Under the pieces are notes generated by a model. The model was not told the DNA's origin and did no database searches. It saw only the letters and a program-made list of their open reading frames with translations. From Verrucomicrobiia bacterium (lineage in GTDB: Bacteria > Verrucomicrobiota > Verrucomicrobiia > Palsa-1439): a stretch of DNA of 64,000 nt. The position numbers were made by a program, and so were the translations under genes. Location: NCBI GenBank assembly GCA_035577545.1, contig DATLVI010000044.1, positions 124,001 through 188,000 of the forward strand. The letters are read 5' to 3'. Positions 7,948 through 16,835 of this stretch are shown here, one piece after another. Positions within the stretch are counted from its first letter, which is position 1. Every line of letters starts with the position of its first letter.

Positions 7948-8574
7948 ATGAAACAACTGATCAAGGTCGGGCTTACGGGTGGTATCGCCACGGGAAAATC
8001 GATGACCCTCCATTACTGGCAACAGGCGGGGGCGGTGGGCATCGACGCCGACGCGTTGGCGCATCAGGCCTTGATGCCCAGGACGCCAACGTGGGAAAAA
8101 GTCGTGCGTACATTTGGACTGAAGATTTTGAACAAGAATAGCACAGTCAATCGTCCAAAACTGGGCAAGATTGTGTTTGCTGACGAACGGAAGCGCGACG
8201 CGCTGAACCGCATCATCCACCCGGCGGTGGAAAAAATGTGGACGAAGAACGTCGAGAAGCTGGAGCGCGAGGGTACGGGCGGAATTGCTGTTGTTGCGAT
8301 TCCGTTGCTGTACGAAGTCGCGGCGGAAGCACAATTTGACTGCGTCGTCGCGGTCGGGTGCAGCGAGCCGACACAACTTGCGCGCCTGGCACGAAAGGGT
8401 TTAGGCAAAGCAGAGGCTCGCGCGCGCATTCGCGCGCAGTGGCCGTTGCAAATGAAAATGGATCGGGCTGATTTTGTAATCTGGAACGACGGCCGGTTGG
8501 TGGTGTTGTACCAACAGGCTGACACGATTTGGGCCAATATCAAGGAGACTTACCATGCCCCGAGCAAAAACTAG
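7948..8574 (+). CDS. coaE: Dephospho-CoA kinase
   Basis: The 208-residue protein has the P-loop [11 protein letters not shown] at residues 8-18 and the adjacent DADALAHQ segment that binds the substrate. It also has the CoaE blocks [10 protein letters not shown] and AIPLLYE. It phosphorylates dephospho-CoA at the 3' hydroxyl, the last step of CoA synthesis. Its last 20 bases overlap the start of rho, and the rho ribosome-binding site lies inside coaE, so the two genes are probably expressed as one unit. The 286-base gap upstream (7662-7947) contains no gene that I can support and presumably holds the divergent promoters for coaE and hpt. Confidence 0.93.
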   Translation: MKQLIKVGLTGGIATGKSMTLHYWQQAGAVGIDADALAHQALMPRTPTWEKVVRTFGLKILNKNSTVNRPKLGKIVFADERKRDALNRIIHPAVEKMWTKNVEKLEREGTGGIAVVAIPLLYEVAAEAQFDCVVAVGCSEPTQLARLARKGLGKAEARARIRAQWPLQMKMDRADFVIWNDGRLVVLYQQADTIWANIKETYHAPSKN

Positions 8575-9994
8575 CCCCGAAAAAATCGGGGCAAGCAAGA
8601 GTGACGAACCAAAAGTGACGACCGGCACCGCAATCGAGACGGAAGCGAAGCTCGATGACGCCCAGAAGAGCGGGGGTGTCGCGCTGGCCACAGCCGAGAA
8701 GGAAGAGGTGACCCCCACGCGCAATGAGTTGCCACCCGGCGAGACTCTGAATCTCGCCGACCTTCAGGCCATGAGTATGCCGCGCCTGCAAAAAATGGCG
8801 CGCGATGGCGGTGTGGAGACGGTCGCCGTCCTCAAGAAGTACGAGATTATTTTCGAGATCCTCAAGAAGAATGCCGAGCGCAATGGGGCGATGTTCGGCG
8901 AGGGCGTCCTGGAGATTCTGCCCGACGGTTTCGGCTTCCTTCGCTCACCGGCATACAACTACCTCCCCTGTCCCGAAGACATCTACGTTTCGCCTTCGCA
9001 GATTCGGCGTTTCGAACTGCAGACAGGCGACCTCGTCGCGGGCCAGGTGCGTCCCCCGAAGGACAAGGAGCGTTTCTTTGCGTTGTTGAAAGTTGAGGCG
9101 GTCAATCGGGACAATCCCGACAAGGCCAAAGAGAAGATTATGTTCGATAATCTCACGCCCTACTTCCCCACCAGCCGGTTCATCCTCGAAACCAAGTCCG
9201 AGGAGATCAACTCTCGCGTCATGGATCTTTTCACGCCGATTGGCAAAGGCCAGCGCGGCCTCATTGTCGCGCCGCCGCGCACGGGTAAGACGATTCTCTT
9301 GCAGAAAATCGCCAATTCCATCATCACCAACAACCCCGAAGCCATCCTCATCGTGCTACTGATCGATGAACGCCCTGAGGAAGTGACCGACTTCAAACGC
9401 ACCGTCAACGCAGAGATCATCAGTTCGACATTCGACGAGGCGCCGGAACGCCACGCACAGGTCGCTGAGATGGTGCTCGAAAAAGCCAAACGTCTGGTCG
9501 AACACAAGAAGGATGTCGTCATCCTGCTCGACTCGATCACGCGTCTTGCGCGCGCCTACAATACGTTGCAACCACACTCGGGAAAAATTCTCTCGGGCGG
9601 TGTGGACGCCAACGCGCTGCACAAGCCGAAGCGTTTCTTCGGCGCGGCCCGCAACGTCGAGGAAGGCGGCTCGCTCACGATCATCGCCACTGCGCTGGTG
9701 GAAACCGGCTCGCGCATGGATGAAGTCATCTTTGAAGAGTTCAAGGGCACGGGCAACATGGAATTGTGTCTCGACCGTCATCTTGTCGAAAAGCGCATCT
9801 TCCCCGCGATCAACGTCGAGCGAAGCGGCACGCGCAAGGAAGAGTTGCTCTATCATCCCGACGAACTGGATCGTATTTACATCCTGCGTAAAGCGCTCGC
9901 GGGAGTACCGCCCATCGAGGCGATGGAACTGGTCACCGAGAAGCTCAAGAAGACGCGTTCCAACGCCGAGTTCCTGCTCGCGATGAAGTTTTGA
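8555..9994 (+). CDS. rho: Transcription termination factor Rho
   Basis: The 479-residue protein contains the Rho N-terminal helical and cold-shock-like RNA-binding domains ([22 protein letters not shown]) and the RecA-type ATPase with Walker A PPRTGKT and Walker [16 protein letters not shown]. The hexamer loads on C-rich RNA and ends transcription. About 60 extra N-terminal residues, rich in Lys, Glu and Thr, precede the conserved part, a variable extension also seen in other phyla. A good AAGGAG ribosome site at 8542-8547 precedes the ATG at 8555. The start lies inside coaE, in another frame. Confidence 0.97.
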   Translation: MPRAKTSPEKIGASKSDEPKVTTGTAIETEAKLDDAQKSGGVALATAEKEEVTPTRNELPPGETLNLADLQAMSMPRLQKMARDGGVETVAVLKKYEIIFEILKKNAERNGAMFGEGVLEILPDGFGFLRSPAYNYLPCPEDIYVSPSQIRRFELQTGDLVAGQVRPPKDKERFFALLKVEAVNRDNPDKAKEKIMFDNLTPYFPTSRFILETKSEEINSRVMDLFTPIGKGQRGLIVAPPRTGKTILLQKIANSIITNNPEAILIVLLIDERPEEVTDFKRTVNAEIISSTFDEAPERHAQVAEMVLEKAKRLVEHKKDVVILLDSITRLARAYNTLQPHSGKILSGGVDANALHKPKRFFGAARNVEEGGSLTIIATALVETGSRMDEVIFEEFKGTGNMELCLDRHLVEKRIFPAINVERSGTRKEELLYHPDELDRIYILRKALAGVPPIEAMELVTEKLKKTRSNAEFLLAMKF

Positions 9995-10014
9995 GTGCGC
10001 GGCGGCATCTGCCC

Positions 10015-11073
10015 ATGCGCCACCGACCTCTCATCCGTCATCTGGTAGCGCCGATGTTAAGTTGTCTCCTTTTCGGTCGCGTCCACGCGGAAGGAACCAA
10101 TTCGACGCCCCCCTCCGTCGCCGCCAAGAGCCGTGTCGTACTCGTGCGCGATCCGAGCGCAATGGATAGCTTCACCGCGGACGCGGCCAAGGTCCGCGCA
10201 ATGGTCGCCGCAGGCATCGTTACGCTTACGGGCGAAAAGAACGAGGCGGCAGCATGGCGGCATTTCGCTTCCGGTAACGATGTCGTCGGCATCAAGATTA
10301 ATACCGAGCCGGGCCCGTTGCAATCGACACGGCGTGCTGTCGTCGAAGCGATCGCCCAAGGGCTACGCGCTGCGGGTGTGGCCGCCACCAACATTTATGT
10401 GTTTGATCGCGACCCGAACCGAATGCGCGCGGCGGGTTACTTGAGAACAGGCACGACCAACAAAATGCAGGAGGTGTCCATCATCGATGGCACCGGTTGG
10501 GAGCCGATTGCCTATTTCCAGGACAATCTTGCCGGCAAACTTATCTGGGGTGACCTGCTTTTCGGCAAGGATAGTGAGCAGGACCTCAGCAAGCGCTCGC
10601 ACCTGCCGAAGCTCGTGACTGAGACGATCACCAGGCTCATCAACGTCCCCGTGCTTCAAAACCACGACGTGTGCGGCCTGGCCGGCTGTCTCTACAATCT
10701 CTCCCTCGGCATGGTGGACAACACCCGCCGCTTCGAAACGGTGGGCCAACACGGCGACCCAATGATCGCGGAGATCTGCAACATGCCCCCTTTGCGCGAG
10801 AAACTTGTCCTGAATGTCGTGGATGGATTGATCGCCGGTTACGCCGGCGGCCTGGGATTCAAGCCGCGGTATTCGTGGCATTATGGCGGCCTCTATTTCA
10901 GCGTCGACCCGGTCGCGATCGATTCTCTCTGCACCGATGTCCTCGAAGCCAAATGCCGTGAAGCCAAGGTTCCGCCGATCCGCCCGCTCGCCACTCACAT
11001 CGCCACAGCCACCCGCCTCGGCCTTGGGCAATCCGATCCAGCAAGGATCGATCTGTCCGAAGTGAAGCCCTGA
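10015..11073 (+). CDS. Secreted DUF362 domain protein
   Basis: Starting at the ATG at 10015 gives 352 residues with a Sec signal peptide (RHRPLIRHLVAPMLSCLLF, cleavage near RVHA/EG), followed by a DUF362-type body: VVGIKINTEPG, a NVPVLQNHD segment and YFSVDPVAIDSLCTD. A TTG start at 9991 is possible but would overlap the rho stop. DUF362 proteins are poorly understood; some carry iron-sulfur domains, but no CxxCxxC cluster is visible here. Predicted location is periplasmic or outer surface. It converges with the protease pair on the opposite strand, with its stop directly abutting theirs. Confidence 0.85.
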   Translation: MRHRPLIRHLVAPMLSCLLFGRVHAEGTNSTPPSVAAKSRVVLVRDPSAMDSFTADAAKVRAMVAAGIVTLTGEKNEAAAWRHFASGNDVVGIKINTEPGPLQSTRRAVVEAIAQGLRAAGVAATNIYVFDRDPNRMRAAGYLRTGTTNKMQEVSIIDGTGWEPIAYFQDNLAGKLIWGDLLFGKDSEQDLSKRSHLPKLVTETITRLINVPVLQNHDVCGLAGCLYNLSLGMVDNTRRFETVGQHGDPMIAEICNMPPLREKLVLNVVDGLIAGYAGGLGFKPRYSWHYGGLYFSVDPVAIDSLCTDVLEAKCREAKVPPIRPLATHIATATRLGLGQSDPARIDLSEVKP

Positions 11074-11976
11074 CTACTTTGACTTGATTGATGGAGGCGG
11101 CGCCTTTTCTTCCGTCGCCGGCTTTTCCTCGGGCGCCGGGCTCTTGGCCTCCAACGCCTGCTTGGCGCCATCCACGATGTCGGAAGCCGGCAGAATAATT
11201 GGCATCATCCCAAATACGTTCAGGTTGCTAAACATGAAGCCACTCGATTGGTCGGTCTGCGTTTTGGCGCTGCGCAAAAATAGAATGCCAACGAGTCTGC
11301 CATCGAGTGAGAACACCGGCGAGCCGAGCGCGTAACCCCACATGGATTGACCCAGCACATAGAAAGTTCGGGGCTTGTCGACGATGGCCTCAATGCGCCC
11401 GATCGAAATCGCGGGTACGCGGTTCGCCACCTGGTTCAGGCGATTCACGGTGATCACTTCGTCCAGGATTTGCGCCTTCGCGTCATGACTGAGGTCAACA
11501 AACGGCAGCGGTTTCGCCGGCTTGTCGGACGGACGCAGGTACGCCAAATCGAGGTCCTTGTCACGCAAGACGACCTCCGCCGGAATTTCCGTGCCGTCCG
11601 TGAGCACAATCTTCACATCGCTCAACTCGCTTTCAAACTTGAACTGGGACATATCGGCCCCGCGCGCGGCCATCGCCCGGGTGTACGTGTCTTTCATGGC
11701 GCTGCTCGGATCGGTGGTCGCCAGCGAGACGACCGTCAAACCCGAAGGATCAATCACCGTGCCGGTGGTCTCGGTTTTTGAGTCCGACTTCTGATCGCGA
11801 CCGCCCATCGAGATGCTCTGTTTGATCGCCAATTTCACAGTGACCACGGCCTGCTGGTATTTCGCCAGGATCTCACGACCGGATTTCGCGGCGTCGTCCG
11901 CCCGCGCGGGAAGCGCCGTCAATCCGCCAAACACCGCGAGCGCCATGGACAAAACCAACGTGAAATATTTCTTCAT
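11074..11976 (-). CDS. Secreted trypsin-fold pseudoprotease
   Basis: The 300-residue protein has a signal peptide (KKYFTLVLSMALAVFGGL, ARA/DD) and a chymotrypsin-like core: TGTVIDPSGLTVVS, DLDLAYLR and GYALGSPVFSLDGRLVG. Compared with the active neighbour, the catalytic His position (normally TNxHV) reads VVSLATT. The GNSGGP motif is replaced by YALGSP, so the nucleophile is lost; only the Asp-like DLDLA is kept. The tail is a low-complexity Pro/Glu/Lys stretch (about 275-300). It begins one base after the stop of the protease gene and is surely cotranscribed. A non-enzymatic role such as substrate binding, or regulating the protease, is an inference. Confidence 0.8.
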   Translation of the reverse strand: MKKYFTLVLSMALAVFGGLTALPARADDAAKSGREILAKYQQAVVTVKLAIKQSISMGGRDQKSDSKTETTGTVIDPSGLTVVSLATTDPSSAMKDTYTRAMAARGADMSQFKFESELSDVKIVLTDGTEIPAEVVLRDKDLDLAYLRPSDKPAKPLPFVDLSHDAKAQILDEVITVNRLNQVANRVPAISIGRIEAIVDKPRTFYVLGQSMWGYALGSPVFSLDGRLVGILFLRSAKTQTDQSSGFMFSNLNVFGMMPIILPASDIVDGAKQALEAKSPAPEEKPATEEKAPPPSIKSK

Positions 11977-11977
11977 C

Positions 11978-14044
11978 CTAGTGATTTCCTTTCGCGATCT
12001 CTTTGTGTCCGTCCCAGTTTGGTTCCAATTCCAAAAAAACCGTGTGAATCCCGCGCTCGACCCGCAGCACGATGCTCTTCGGCTTCTCCGCCGCCACGCG
12101 TTTCATTTTCCCCTTCAATGACGTCACGTCCGTCACCGTCTCGCCATCGACCGCCGTGATGATGTCCCCGTTGTTCAGCCGGCCAATCGCCGCCCAACCC
12201 CCGTCCTTGACCTCCGTGACCATCGCGCCCGGCCGTCCTTCCGCCCAATCCTCATGCACCTTGTCGAAAAATGTCATGTCCCGCACCGTAAACTCAAAAT
12301 CCTCATCGCGATACTTCTTCATCTCGCGCTCGAGTTTCGGCGAGTGCACCAACTCCACCGGCACGCTCAGCTTGTCCGCGTCGCGCATCACCGTCAACGT
12401 CGCCGTTGTGCCGATCTTGTACTGCCGCACCATCGTGTTCAGGATCTCTTCGTCGCCGGGTTGCGAAGCGGCAATGGTTTCGCCGTCGAGCGCCAGGATC
12501 AAATCGCCAACCTTCAATCCCGCCTTCTCCGCCGCGCTGTTCGTGTAAACCTGCGTCACCCGCACGCCGTTCAACCCCGGACTGCCCAGTTGCTCCGCCA
12601 AATCCCGCGTGATCGCCTGCGCCGCGACCGGCAGCCAGGCCTTCTGCGCCTCGAGCCCGGGATCTTCAATCTCTTTCAGGCCAACCTTCGGCACCGTCAA
12701 CAACTGCTCCGGCCCGCGCAAAAACCCCAGACGCGTCGGCACCGGCTTGGTCTTGCCCGCGGTGATCTTCTCGGTCATTTCCATCATCTCCGCCACGTTG
12801 TGCACGGGCGCGCCGTTGATCTCCACCAGCACATCGCTTCCGTTGATCTGCGGCTTCGCATCATTGCACGCACCGCCGGGGCGCACCGACGTCACGATCA
12901 CCCCGTCACGGCTCTTCAGCTTCATCTCGCGTGCCGCCAACGCCGAAATATCCCGCACGGTGATGCCCCACTGCTTCAATTCAAAAGTCTTCGGCTGACT
13001 CGGCTCGCGCTCCGTCGTCCGCGCCTTCAATGTCTTCTCCTTGCCGTCGCGCATCACCACCGCCTCGATCTCCTGCCCAATCGGCAAATCCGCCACCATC
13101 TGGTTCAATAGCGGCACCTCCTCCGCGTACCGCACCAGCACATCCTTCCCCGCCAACCGCACCAGCACATCACCCGACTCGAAGCCCGCTTTCGCCGCCG
13201 GCGAATCCACCACCACGCTGCCGATCAACACGCCCCGATCATCCTTGTCCTCTTTCAGCAACGGCTGGATTTCCACGCCCAGCCAACTGCGGCTCACGTG
13301 CCCTTTCTCCATCAACTGCCGCGCAACCGACTGCGCCAGCTTGCCGGGGATTGCCCCGCTCAACCCGAAACTGATTTCATTGATCCCGACCACCTGCCCT
13401 TTCAGGTTCACCAGCGGCCCGCCCGAGTTGCCGGGATAAATGTCCGCGTCATGCCCGATCCAGCGCACCAGCGAACCCACATCCTCCCCGTCCAGCGTAA
13501 ATCGCGATGAAGCAAACGCCTGCGGCATCACCATCTTCACGTTGCTCACGATCCCCAGCGTCACCGACTGCGACATCGCCAGCGGACTGCCCATCGCCAG
13601 CACCGACTCGCCCACCTGCAGCAAATCCGAATTCCCAAACTCCACCGGCGTGAATTCCCGATTGTCGTCCGGCTTCAGTTTCACCACTGAAATGTCCGCC
13701 AGCGCGTCCGTCCCCACCAACTCCGCCGGCACTTCCTCGTTGCTCGGCAGGATCACCACGATCCGCGTCGCATGCCCCGCCACGTGATGGTTCGTAATCA
13801 CATGGCCTTCCTTCGTGATGATCACCCCGCTCCCGCTCGCTTCATACTTCAACTCCCGCCCCTGGTAATACTGCGTCGCCACCACCTGGATCCGCACCAG
13901 CGACGGCTTCACCCGCGCCACCGCCTCATCAATCGCCCGCCGCTGCGGATCCGCCGCATCCGCCGCAAATGTTCTGGCTGCATAGATGGTGAAGAGCGAA
14001 ACGACTGCGACAACTACGAAGGACCGCCGGAGTTGAAAAATCAT
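11978..14044 (-). CDS. HtrA/Deg-type serine protease with about four PDZ domains
   Basis: The start at 14044 gives 688 residues with a signal peptide (LRRSFVVVAVVSLFTIYA, about 1-28). A trypsin-like domain follows with H87 (TNHHV), D117 (ALADIS) and S207 (YPGNSGGP). After it come PDZ-like domains at about 260-360, 365-450, 480-580 and 590-685, recognisable from their GDVLVRL, GSDVLVEI, GDLILALDG and GDIITAVDG strands. HtrA proteases usually carry one or two PDZ domains, so this is long. Role: periplasmic protein quality control. The frame extends to 14170, but the upstream part runs into repeats and lacks a signal peptide start. Confidence 0.92.
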   Translation of the reverse strand: MIFQLRRSFVVVAVVSLFTIYAARTFAADAADPQRRAIDEAVARVKPSLVRIQVVATQYYQGRELKYEASGSGVIITKEGHVITNHHVAGHATRIVVILPSNEEVPAELVGTDALADISVVKLKPDDNREFTPVEFGNSDLLQVGESVLAMGSPLAMSQSVTLGIVSNVKMVMPQAFASSRFTLDGEDVGSLVRWIGHDADIYPGNSGGPLVNLKGQVVGINEISFGLSGAIPGKLAQSVARQLMEKGHVSRSWLGVEIQPLLKEDKDDRGVLIGSVVVDSPAAKAGFESGDVLVRLAGKDVLVRYAEEVPLLNQMVADLPIGQEIEAVVMRDGKEKTLKARTTEREPSQPKTFELKQWGITVRDISALAAREMKLKSRDGVIVTSVRPGGACNDAKPQINGSDVLVEINGAPVHNVAEMMEMTEKITAGKTKPVPTRLGFLRGPEQLLTVPKVGLKEIEDPGLEAQKAWLPVAAQAITRDLAEQLGSPGLNGVRVTQVYTNSAAEKAGLKVGDLILALDGETIAASQPGDEEILNTMVRQYKIGTTATLTVMRDADKLSVPVELVHSPKLEREMKKYRDEDFEFTVRDMTFFDKVHEDWAEGRPGAMVTEVKDGGWAAIGRLNNGDIITAVDGETVTDVTSLKGKMKRVAAEKPKSIVLRVERGIHTVFLELEPNWDGHKEIAKGNH

Positions 14045-14128
14045 CCGCCCACTATGCCAGAAGTGTTTCAAGGCGTAAAGAAAGGTAAGCCGCTTCATAT
14101 TCTGACCGAAGTCCTCTTCGGTTGTAGC

Positions 14129-14205
14129 TGCGCTTCTGTAAAGCGCAGACTTGTCCAAAGCAATATCCACATTCCTGTCCCGCTGTAACCGCGCTTGCTA
14201 AGCGC
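14129..14205. repeat. Two related short hairpins
   Basis: TGCGCTT-ctgta-AAGCGCA occupies 14129-14147 and GCGCTT-gct-AAGCGC occupies 14191-14205. Each is preceded by a TGTAnC-like stretch and followed by GCAG-like and TGTC sequence, so they are two copies of one small repeat rather than chance hairpins. There is no U-tract, so they are not intrinsic terminators. Confidence 0.55.
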
Positions 14206-14214
14206 AGGCATGTC

Positions 14215-14235
14215 ACCCTGAGCTTGTCGAAGGGT
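14215..14235. repeat. REP-like element with ACCCT/AGGGT arms
   Basis: A 5-base inverted repeat, ACCCT at 14215-14219 and AGGGT at 14231-14235, surrounds GAGCTTGTCGA. This sequence resembles a short palindromic element widespread in bacterial intergenic regions, often read by gene finders as PFDKLRV or LRQAQGD. That recognition is from memory, not a search. Confidence 0.5.
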
Positions 14236-14358
14236 CTCCCCGCGAACCACAGAGACCACACAAAACCACGAATCCGTCTCGGTACGCTCATCGCAGACCT
14301 CAAAGTCTCTTCGTTTTGCCTTCATTTTCCCCAACAGCCCCCCTTAAAACACCCCTAA

Positions 14359-14390
14359 AATTGGGTTCGTTTTCCAGAACGAACCCAATT
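14359..14390. repeat. Perfect 13-base inverted repeat, with a half copy at about 14460-14473
   Basis: AATTGGGTTCGTT (14359-14371) and its exact complement AACGAACCCAATT (14378-14390) flank a 6-base loop. About 70 bases on, the same AATTGGGTTCGTTT recurs at 14460-14473 without its partner. The segment between is AT-rich with ATATACACG/ATATACACG direct repeats near 14431-14453, unlike the surrounding GC-rich DNA. There is no ORF and no U-tract. Confidence 0.6.
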
Positions 14391-14733
14391 GCAAATGCCT
14401 CTGCAAACTCCATAACTAACTCTAATTCAGATATATACACGAAAATATACACGCTTTTAAATTGGGTTCGTTTCGCAGAATCGAGGTGCGCGGGCAGCCC
14501 AAGCCGAGTCTGACGAGACGCCGCACGCAGTAGTCCCGCGGCAAATGGCGTCGCGTCGTGCCGACGCCCGGAAGGGTGCAGCTCAGGGGACTGAGCGGAG
14601 CCAACCGAGCACAGCGAGTACCACGCCCCCTCGTCCGCCGTCTTGTCCGCCATAGGTTTACCGTCGGCGGAAGCCCTTCGCGAAGGTGGACACCTTTTTG
14701 CATGCCCCGATCATACCGCCTCCAAAGCACCCC

Positions 14734-14764
14734 GTCCAGTAAAATTATCAATTTACGATATACA
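14734..14764. repeat. Interspersed repeat, copy B (31 bases)
   Basis: This is the second copy of the element at 1539-1569, in the same orientation, 28 of 31 identical, with differences confined to the centre (AATTTA instead of GTTTAA). Similarity fades quickly outside the 31 bases, but both copies are preceded by a C-rich CGCC.../CCGCC... tract. Confidence 0.6.
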
Positions 14765-14772
14765 GGTAGAAA

Positions 14773-15053
14773 CTACTCTGCGGGCCAAATCCCTTCCCGG
14801 TCGAAACGGGTGCCGATCACTTGATGATTCACCCCAAACCGGGGCGCAACTTTCTTGGCAATGAACTCGCGCGCGCCCTCGATCTCGCGCCAGCCAGCCT
14901 CCTCGCCTGCCAAAAGGTCCTGGCCTCCTCCCTGCTCGCCGAAGCCAAAACTGAACCAGAAAAGCAAATCCAGGAAATCGCATCCAAAGACGACTACTCC
15001 GCCGAGTTCGAATACGCCCCGGCTGCGGCCTTCACCCGCGGCAACTAAAGATC
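14773..15053 (-). pseudogene. Possible remnant of an ImmA/IrrE-like C-terminus
   Basis: On the minus strand an open frame without a good start ends in about 40 residues that look protein-like: WREIEGAREFIAKKVAPRF, then a GVNHQVIGTRF turn and stop. This recalls the helix-turn end of ImmA/IrrE metallopeptidases, but the HExxH zinc motif and the N-terminal part are absent. It could equally be chance. It lies just beyond repeat copy B. Confidence 0.2.
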
Positions 15054-15061
15054 AGCGCCGA

Positions 15062-16684
15062 TCACTTCGAAGTGGAATTGCGAAGCATCAGCTTGTCGAA
15101 CGCGGCCCGTTGTTCGGGCGTGGTGAGGTAGGGCTCCAACTGGGACGTATCTCTTGACCATTCTCCGTTATGGGCAGCCCGATACGCTTCCCACACTGGC
15201 ATCATGGTTTCTTTGATCTCCGAATAGAGGAATTCCGTGCTGCCGATACCGCCGTCCGGTCCGATCCCGAAACGCGTGTCGAATACATCATCGACCGGCG
15301 CCTTCTGCGTGATGATCGTATCTCCCCCCATGATTAGATTGGGTACTGTCTTTGCCGGGGCGATTTCCCATCGTTGCAAGATGGCATCATCCACCGGCGT
15401 TTCAAAGTAAGATTGCAATTGACCGAGGTCCGTCGGGACTTGCTTGTTGTTCGCTTGCATGTACCCGGTAAGCGCCTTCCGCAACATCGTCGCAACCTTC
15501 CCCTCACCAGCGGCGCGGATCGCGCTCAATGCGCGGCGATAGTCTACGTCCGTATTGAGTTCTCCCTTGGCGGCGTTTAGCCAATCCTGTTCGGTCACGA
15601 GCTGAAGCTCGGGAATCTTTGCGTCCGGCGTTTTCTCCATCCGCTCCTTGAGCCAGGCAACACGGTCCAGCCAGGCCTGTGCCGTCACTTGCATTGTTCC
15701 CTTATTCGTGTTCGCAGCGCTGGCGGCCTCCTTCTGCGCCAGGTCCTCGCGCAGTTTGGCTAGTTCGGCGGAATCATTCTTCAACGTCGCATTCTCGCCG
15801 GTCAGACGGGCCACCCGATTCGACGCGTCCTCCCGCTCGCTCTGCAACTGTTGAATCTGCCCGGTCAGTAGCGCTTGCTGTTCCTGGAGCGTCTGCACCT
15901 GGTCGCCCAACGCGGAGGCCCGGTGTGCTTCATAGATTCCGGAGCCAACGCCGGCGGCAATGGCGGCGGCAACGATGGTTTTTTGCAGGAGCGTCATGGT
16001 GATGGCCTTGGTAATAGTTGTGGTTGTGATGGCGACTGCGGTGGTTCCAGCTACTGTGGCCGCCGCTGAAATCGTCGCCGCCAATCCGACCGGCGCGGCC
16101 TGGACGGCATGGGCCGAGATGACAACCCCTAGTCCGGCTGCCCCGACCACGGCGCCGCGTTTGGAGAATAATTCGCGCAGTCGGTCGAGCGCCCGACCCA
16201 CACGTTTTTGCGCGGCATCTTCGGAAATCCCCAGCGTGTCTCCGATTTCACGCAGGCTCTTGTTGTCGAAGTAACGCAGCAGTATGGCCGTTCGATCGGA
16301 TTCATCGAGGGCCTCCATCGCCTCGTCCAGCAAAGGTTCGATGCGCGTCCATTCCGAAGAAGCGGTACTCATGGCAGCCATATCCATCGCGATTTGTTCC
16401 CGAGCGTGGCGACGGGATTCGTGGCGCACGATATCGATCGCCGTCCGGTATGCCACGCGATACAACCAGGCCGTCAGGACCGTGTCAGGCTTCAGAGCGC
16501 CGGCGTTCCGCGCCAGGTCGGTGAAAACGGATTGCGCCACTTCCTGCGCGAGCTGTGGCGAACGCACCTGCCGCAGGGCCACCGAATACACCAAATTCAG
16601 ATGACGATTGACCAGCGTCGCAAACGCCTCGTCGGAGCGCCGCTGGGCGTACTGGGACAACAAACTCCGATCATCCGTTCTCAT
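15062..16684 (-). CDS. ECF-type sigma factor with membrane segment and extracytoplasmic C-terminal domain
   Basis: The ATG at 16684 gives 540 residues. Region 2 lies at about 10-85 (YAQRRSDEAFATLVNRHL, LVYSVALRQV) and region 4 at about 112-172 (REIGDTLGISEDAAQKRVG). A hydrophobic Ala/Gly/Thr-rich stretch spans 178-225, a clear membrane helix 231-252, a coiled coil 255-315, and a globular tail 330-540. ECF sigma factors are normally about 180-200 residues, so about 340 extra residues are fused here. If the helix spans the membrane, the tail is outside the cytoplasm and the sigma domains inside, a one-protein transmembrane signalling layout. No separate anti-sigma gene is adjacent. Confidence 0.88.
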   Translation of the reverse strand: MRTDDRSLLSQYAQRRSDEAFATLVNRHLNLVYSVALRQVRSPQLAQEVAQSVFTDLARNAGALKPDTVLTAWLYRVAYRTAIDIVRHESRRHAREQIAMDMAAMSTASSEWTRIEPLLDEAMEALDESDRTAILLRYFDNKSLREIGDTLGISEDAAQKRVGRALDRLRELFSKRGAVVGAAGLGVVISAHAVQAAPVGLAATISAAATVAGTTAVAITTTTITKAITMTLLQKTIVAAAIAAGVGSGIYEAHRASALGDQVQTLQEQQALLTGQIQQLQSEREDASNRVARLTGENATLKNDSAELAKLREDLAQKEAASAANTNKGTMQVTAQAWLDRVAWLKERMEKTPDAKIPELQLVTEQDWLNAAKGELNTDVDYRRALSAIRAAGEGKVATMLRKALTGYMQANNKQVPTDLGQLQSYFETPVDDAILQRWEIAPAKTVPNLIMGGDTIITQKAPVDDVFDTRFGIGPDGGIGSTEFLYSEIKETMMPVWEAYRAAHNGEWSRDTSQLEPYLTTPEQRAAFDKLMLRNSTSK

Positions 16685-16835
16685 CTTCCATATATATATC
16701 GCCACCGGCAGCCGAAATCCGACAAATAACCGGGCACAGCGCTCACGCTGCCAGACAAACCGGCCATGCGGCACGGTTTCTCTTCTCCCCCTCCAGCATG
16801 CGTGCTATAAGCAACGCTCCCTTGGGAGAAAATAC

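Larger units (their letters stand above)
14045..15061. other. Repeat-rich intergenic region
   Basis: About 1 kb lies between the protease gene and the sigma factor gene, with no gene that I can defend. It holds, in order, two GCGCTT/AAGCGC hairpins, an ACCCT...AGGGT hairpin around GAGCTTGTCGA, and a perfect 13-base inverted repeat with a further half copy. A CGAGTCTGACGAGACGC-like segment, the second copy of the 31-base repeat, and a possible gene remnant follow. This looks like an accumulation site for short interspersed repeats. Confidence 0.6.

Noticed and set aside
12254-13111. 285-residue plus-strand open frame opposite the HtrA-type protease
   Set aside because: Arg/His/Leu-rich shadow of the protease gene with no recognisable domain.
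14821-15048. 75-residue plus-strand frame next to the sigma factor gene
   Set aside because: No ribosome site or known pattern, and it lies opposite the weak minus-strand remnant; neither is convincing as a live gene.
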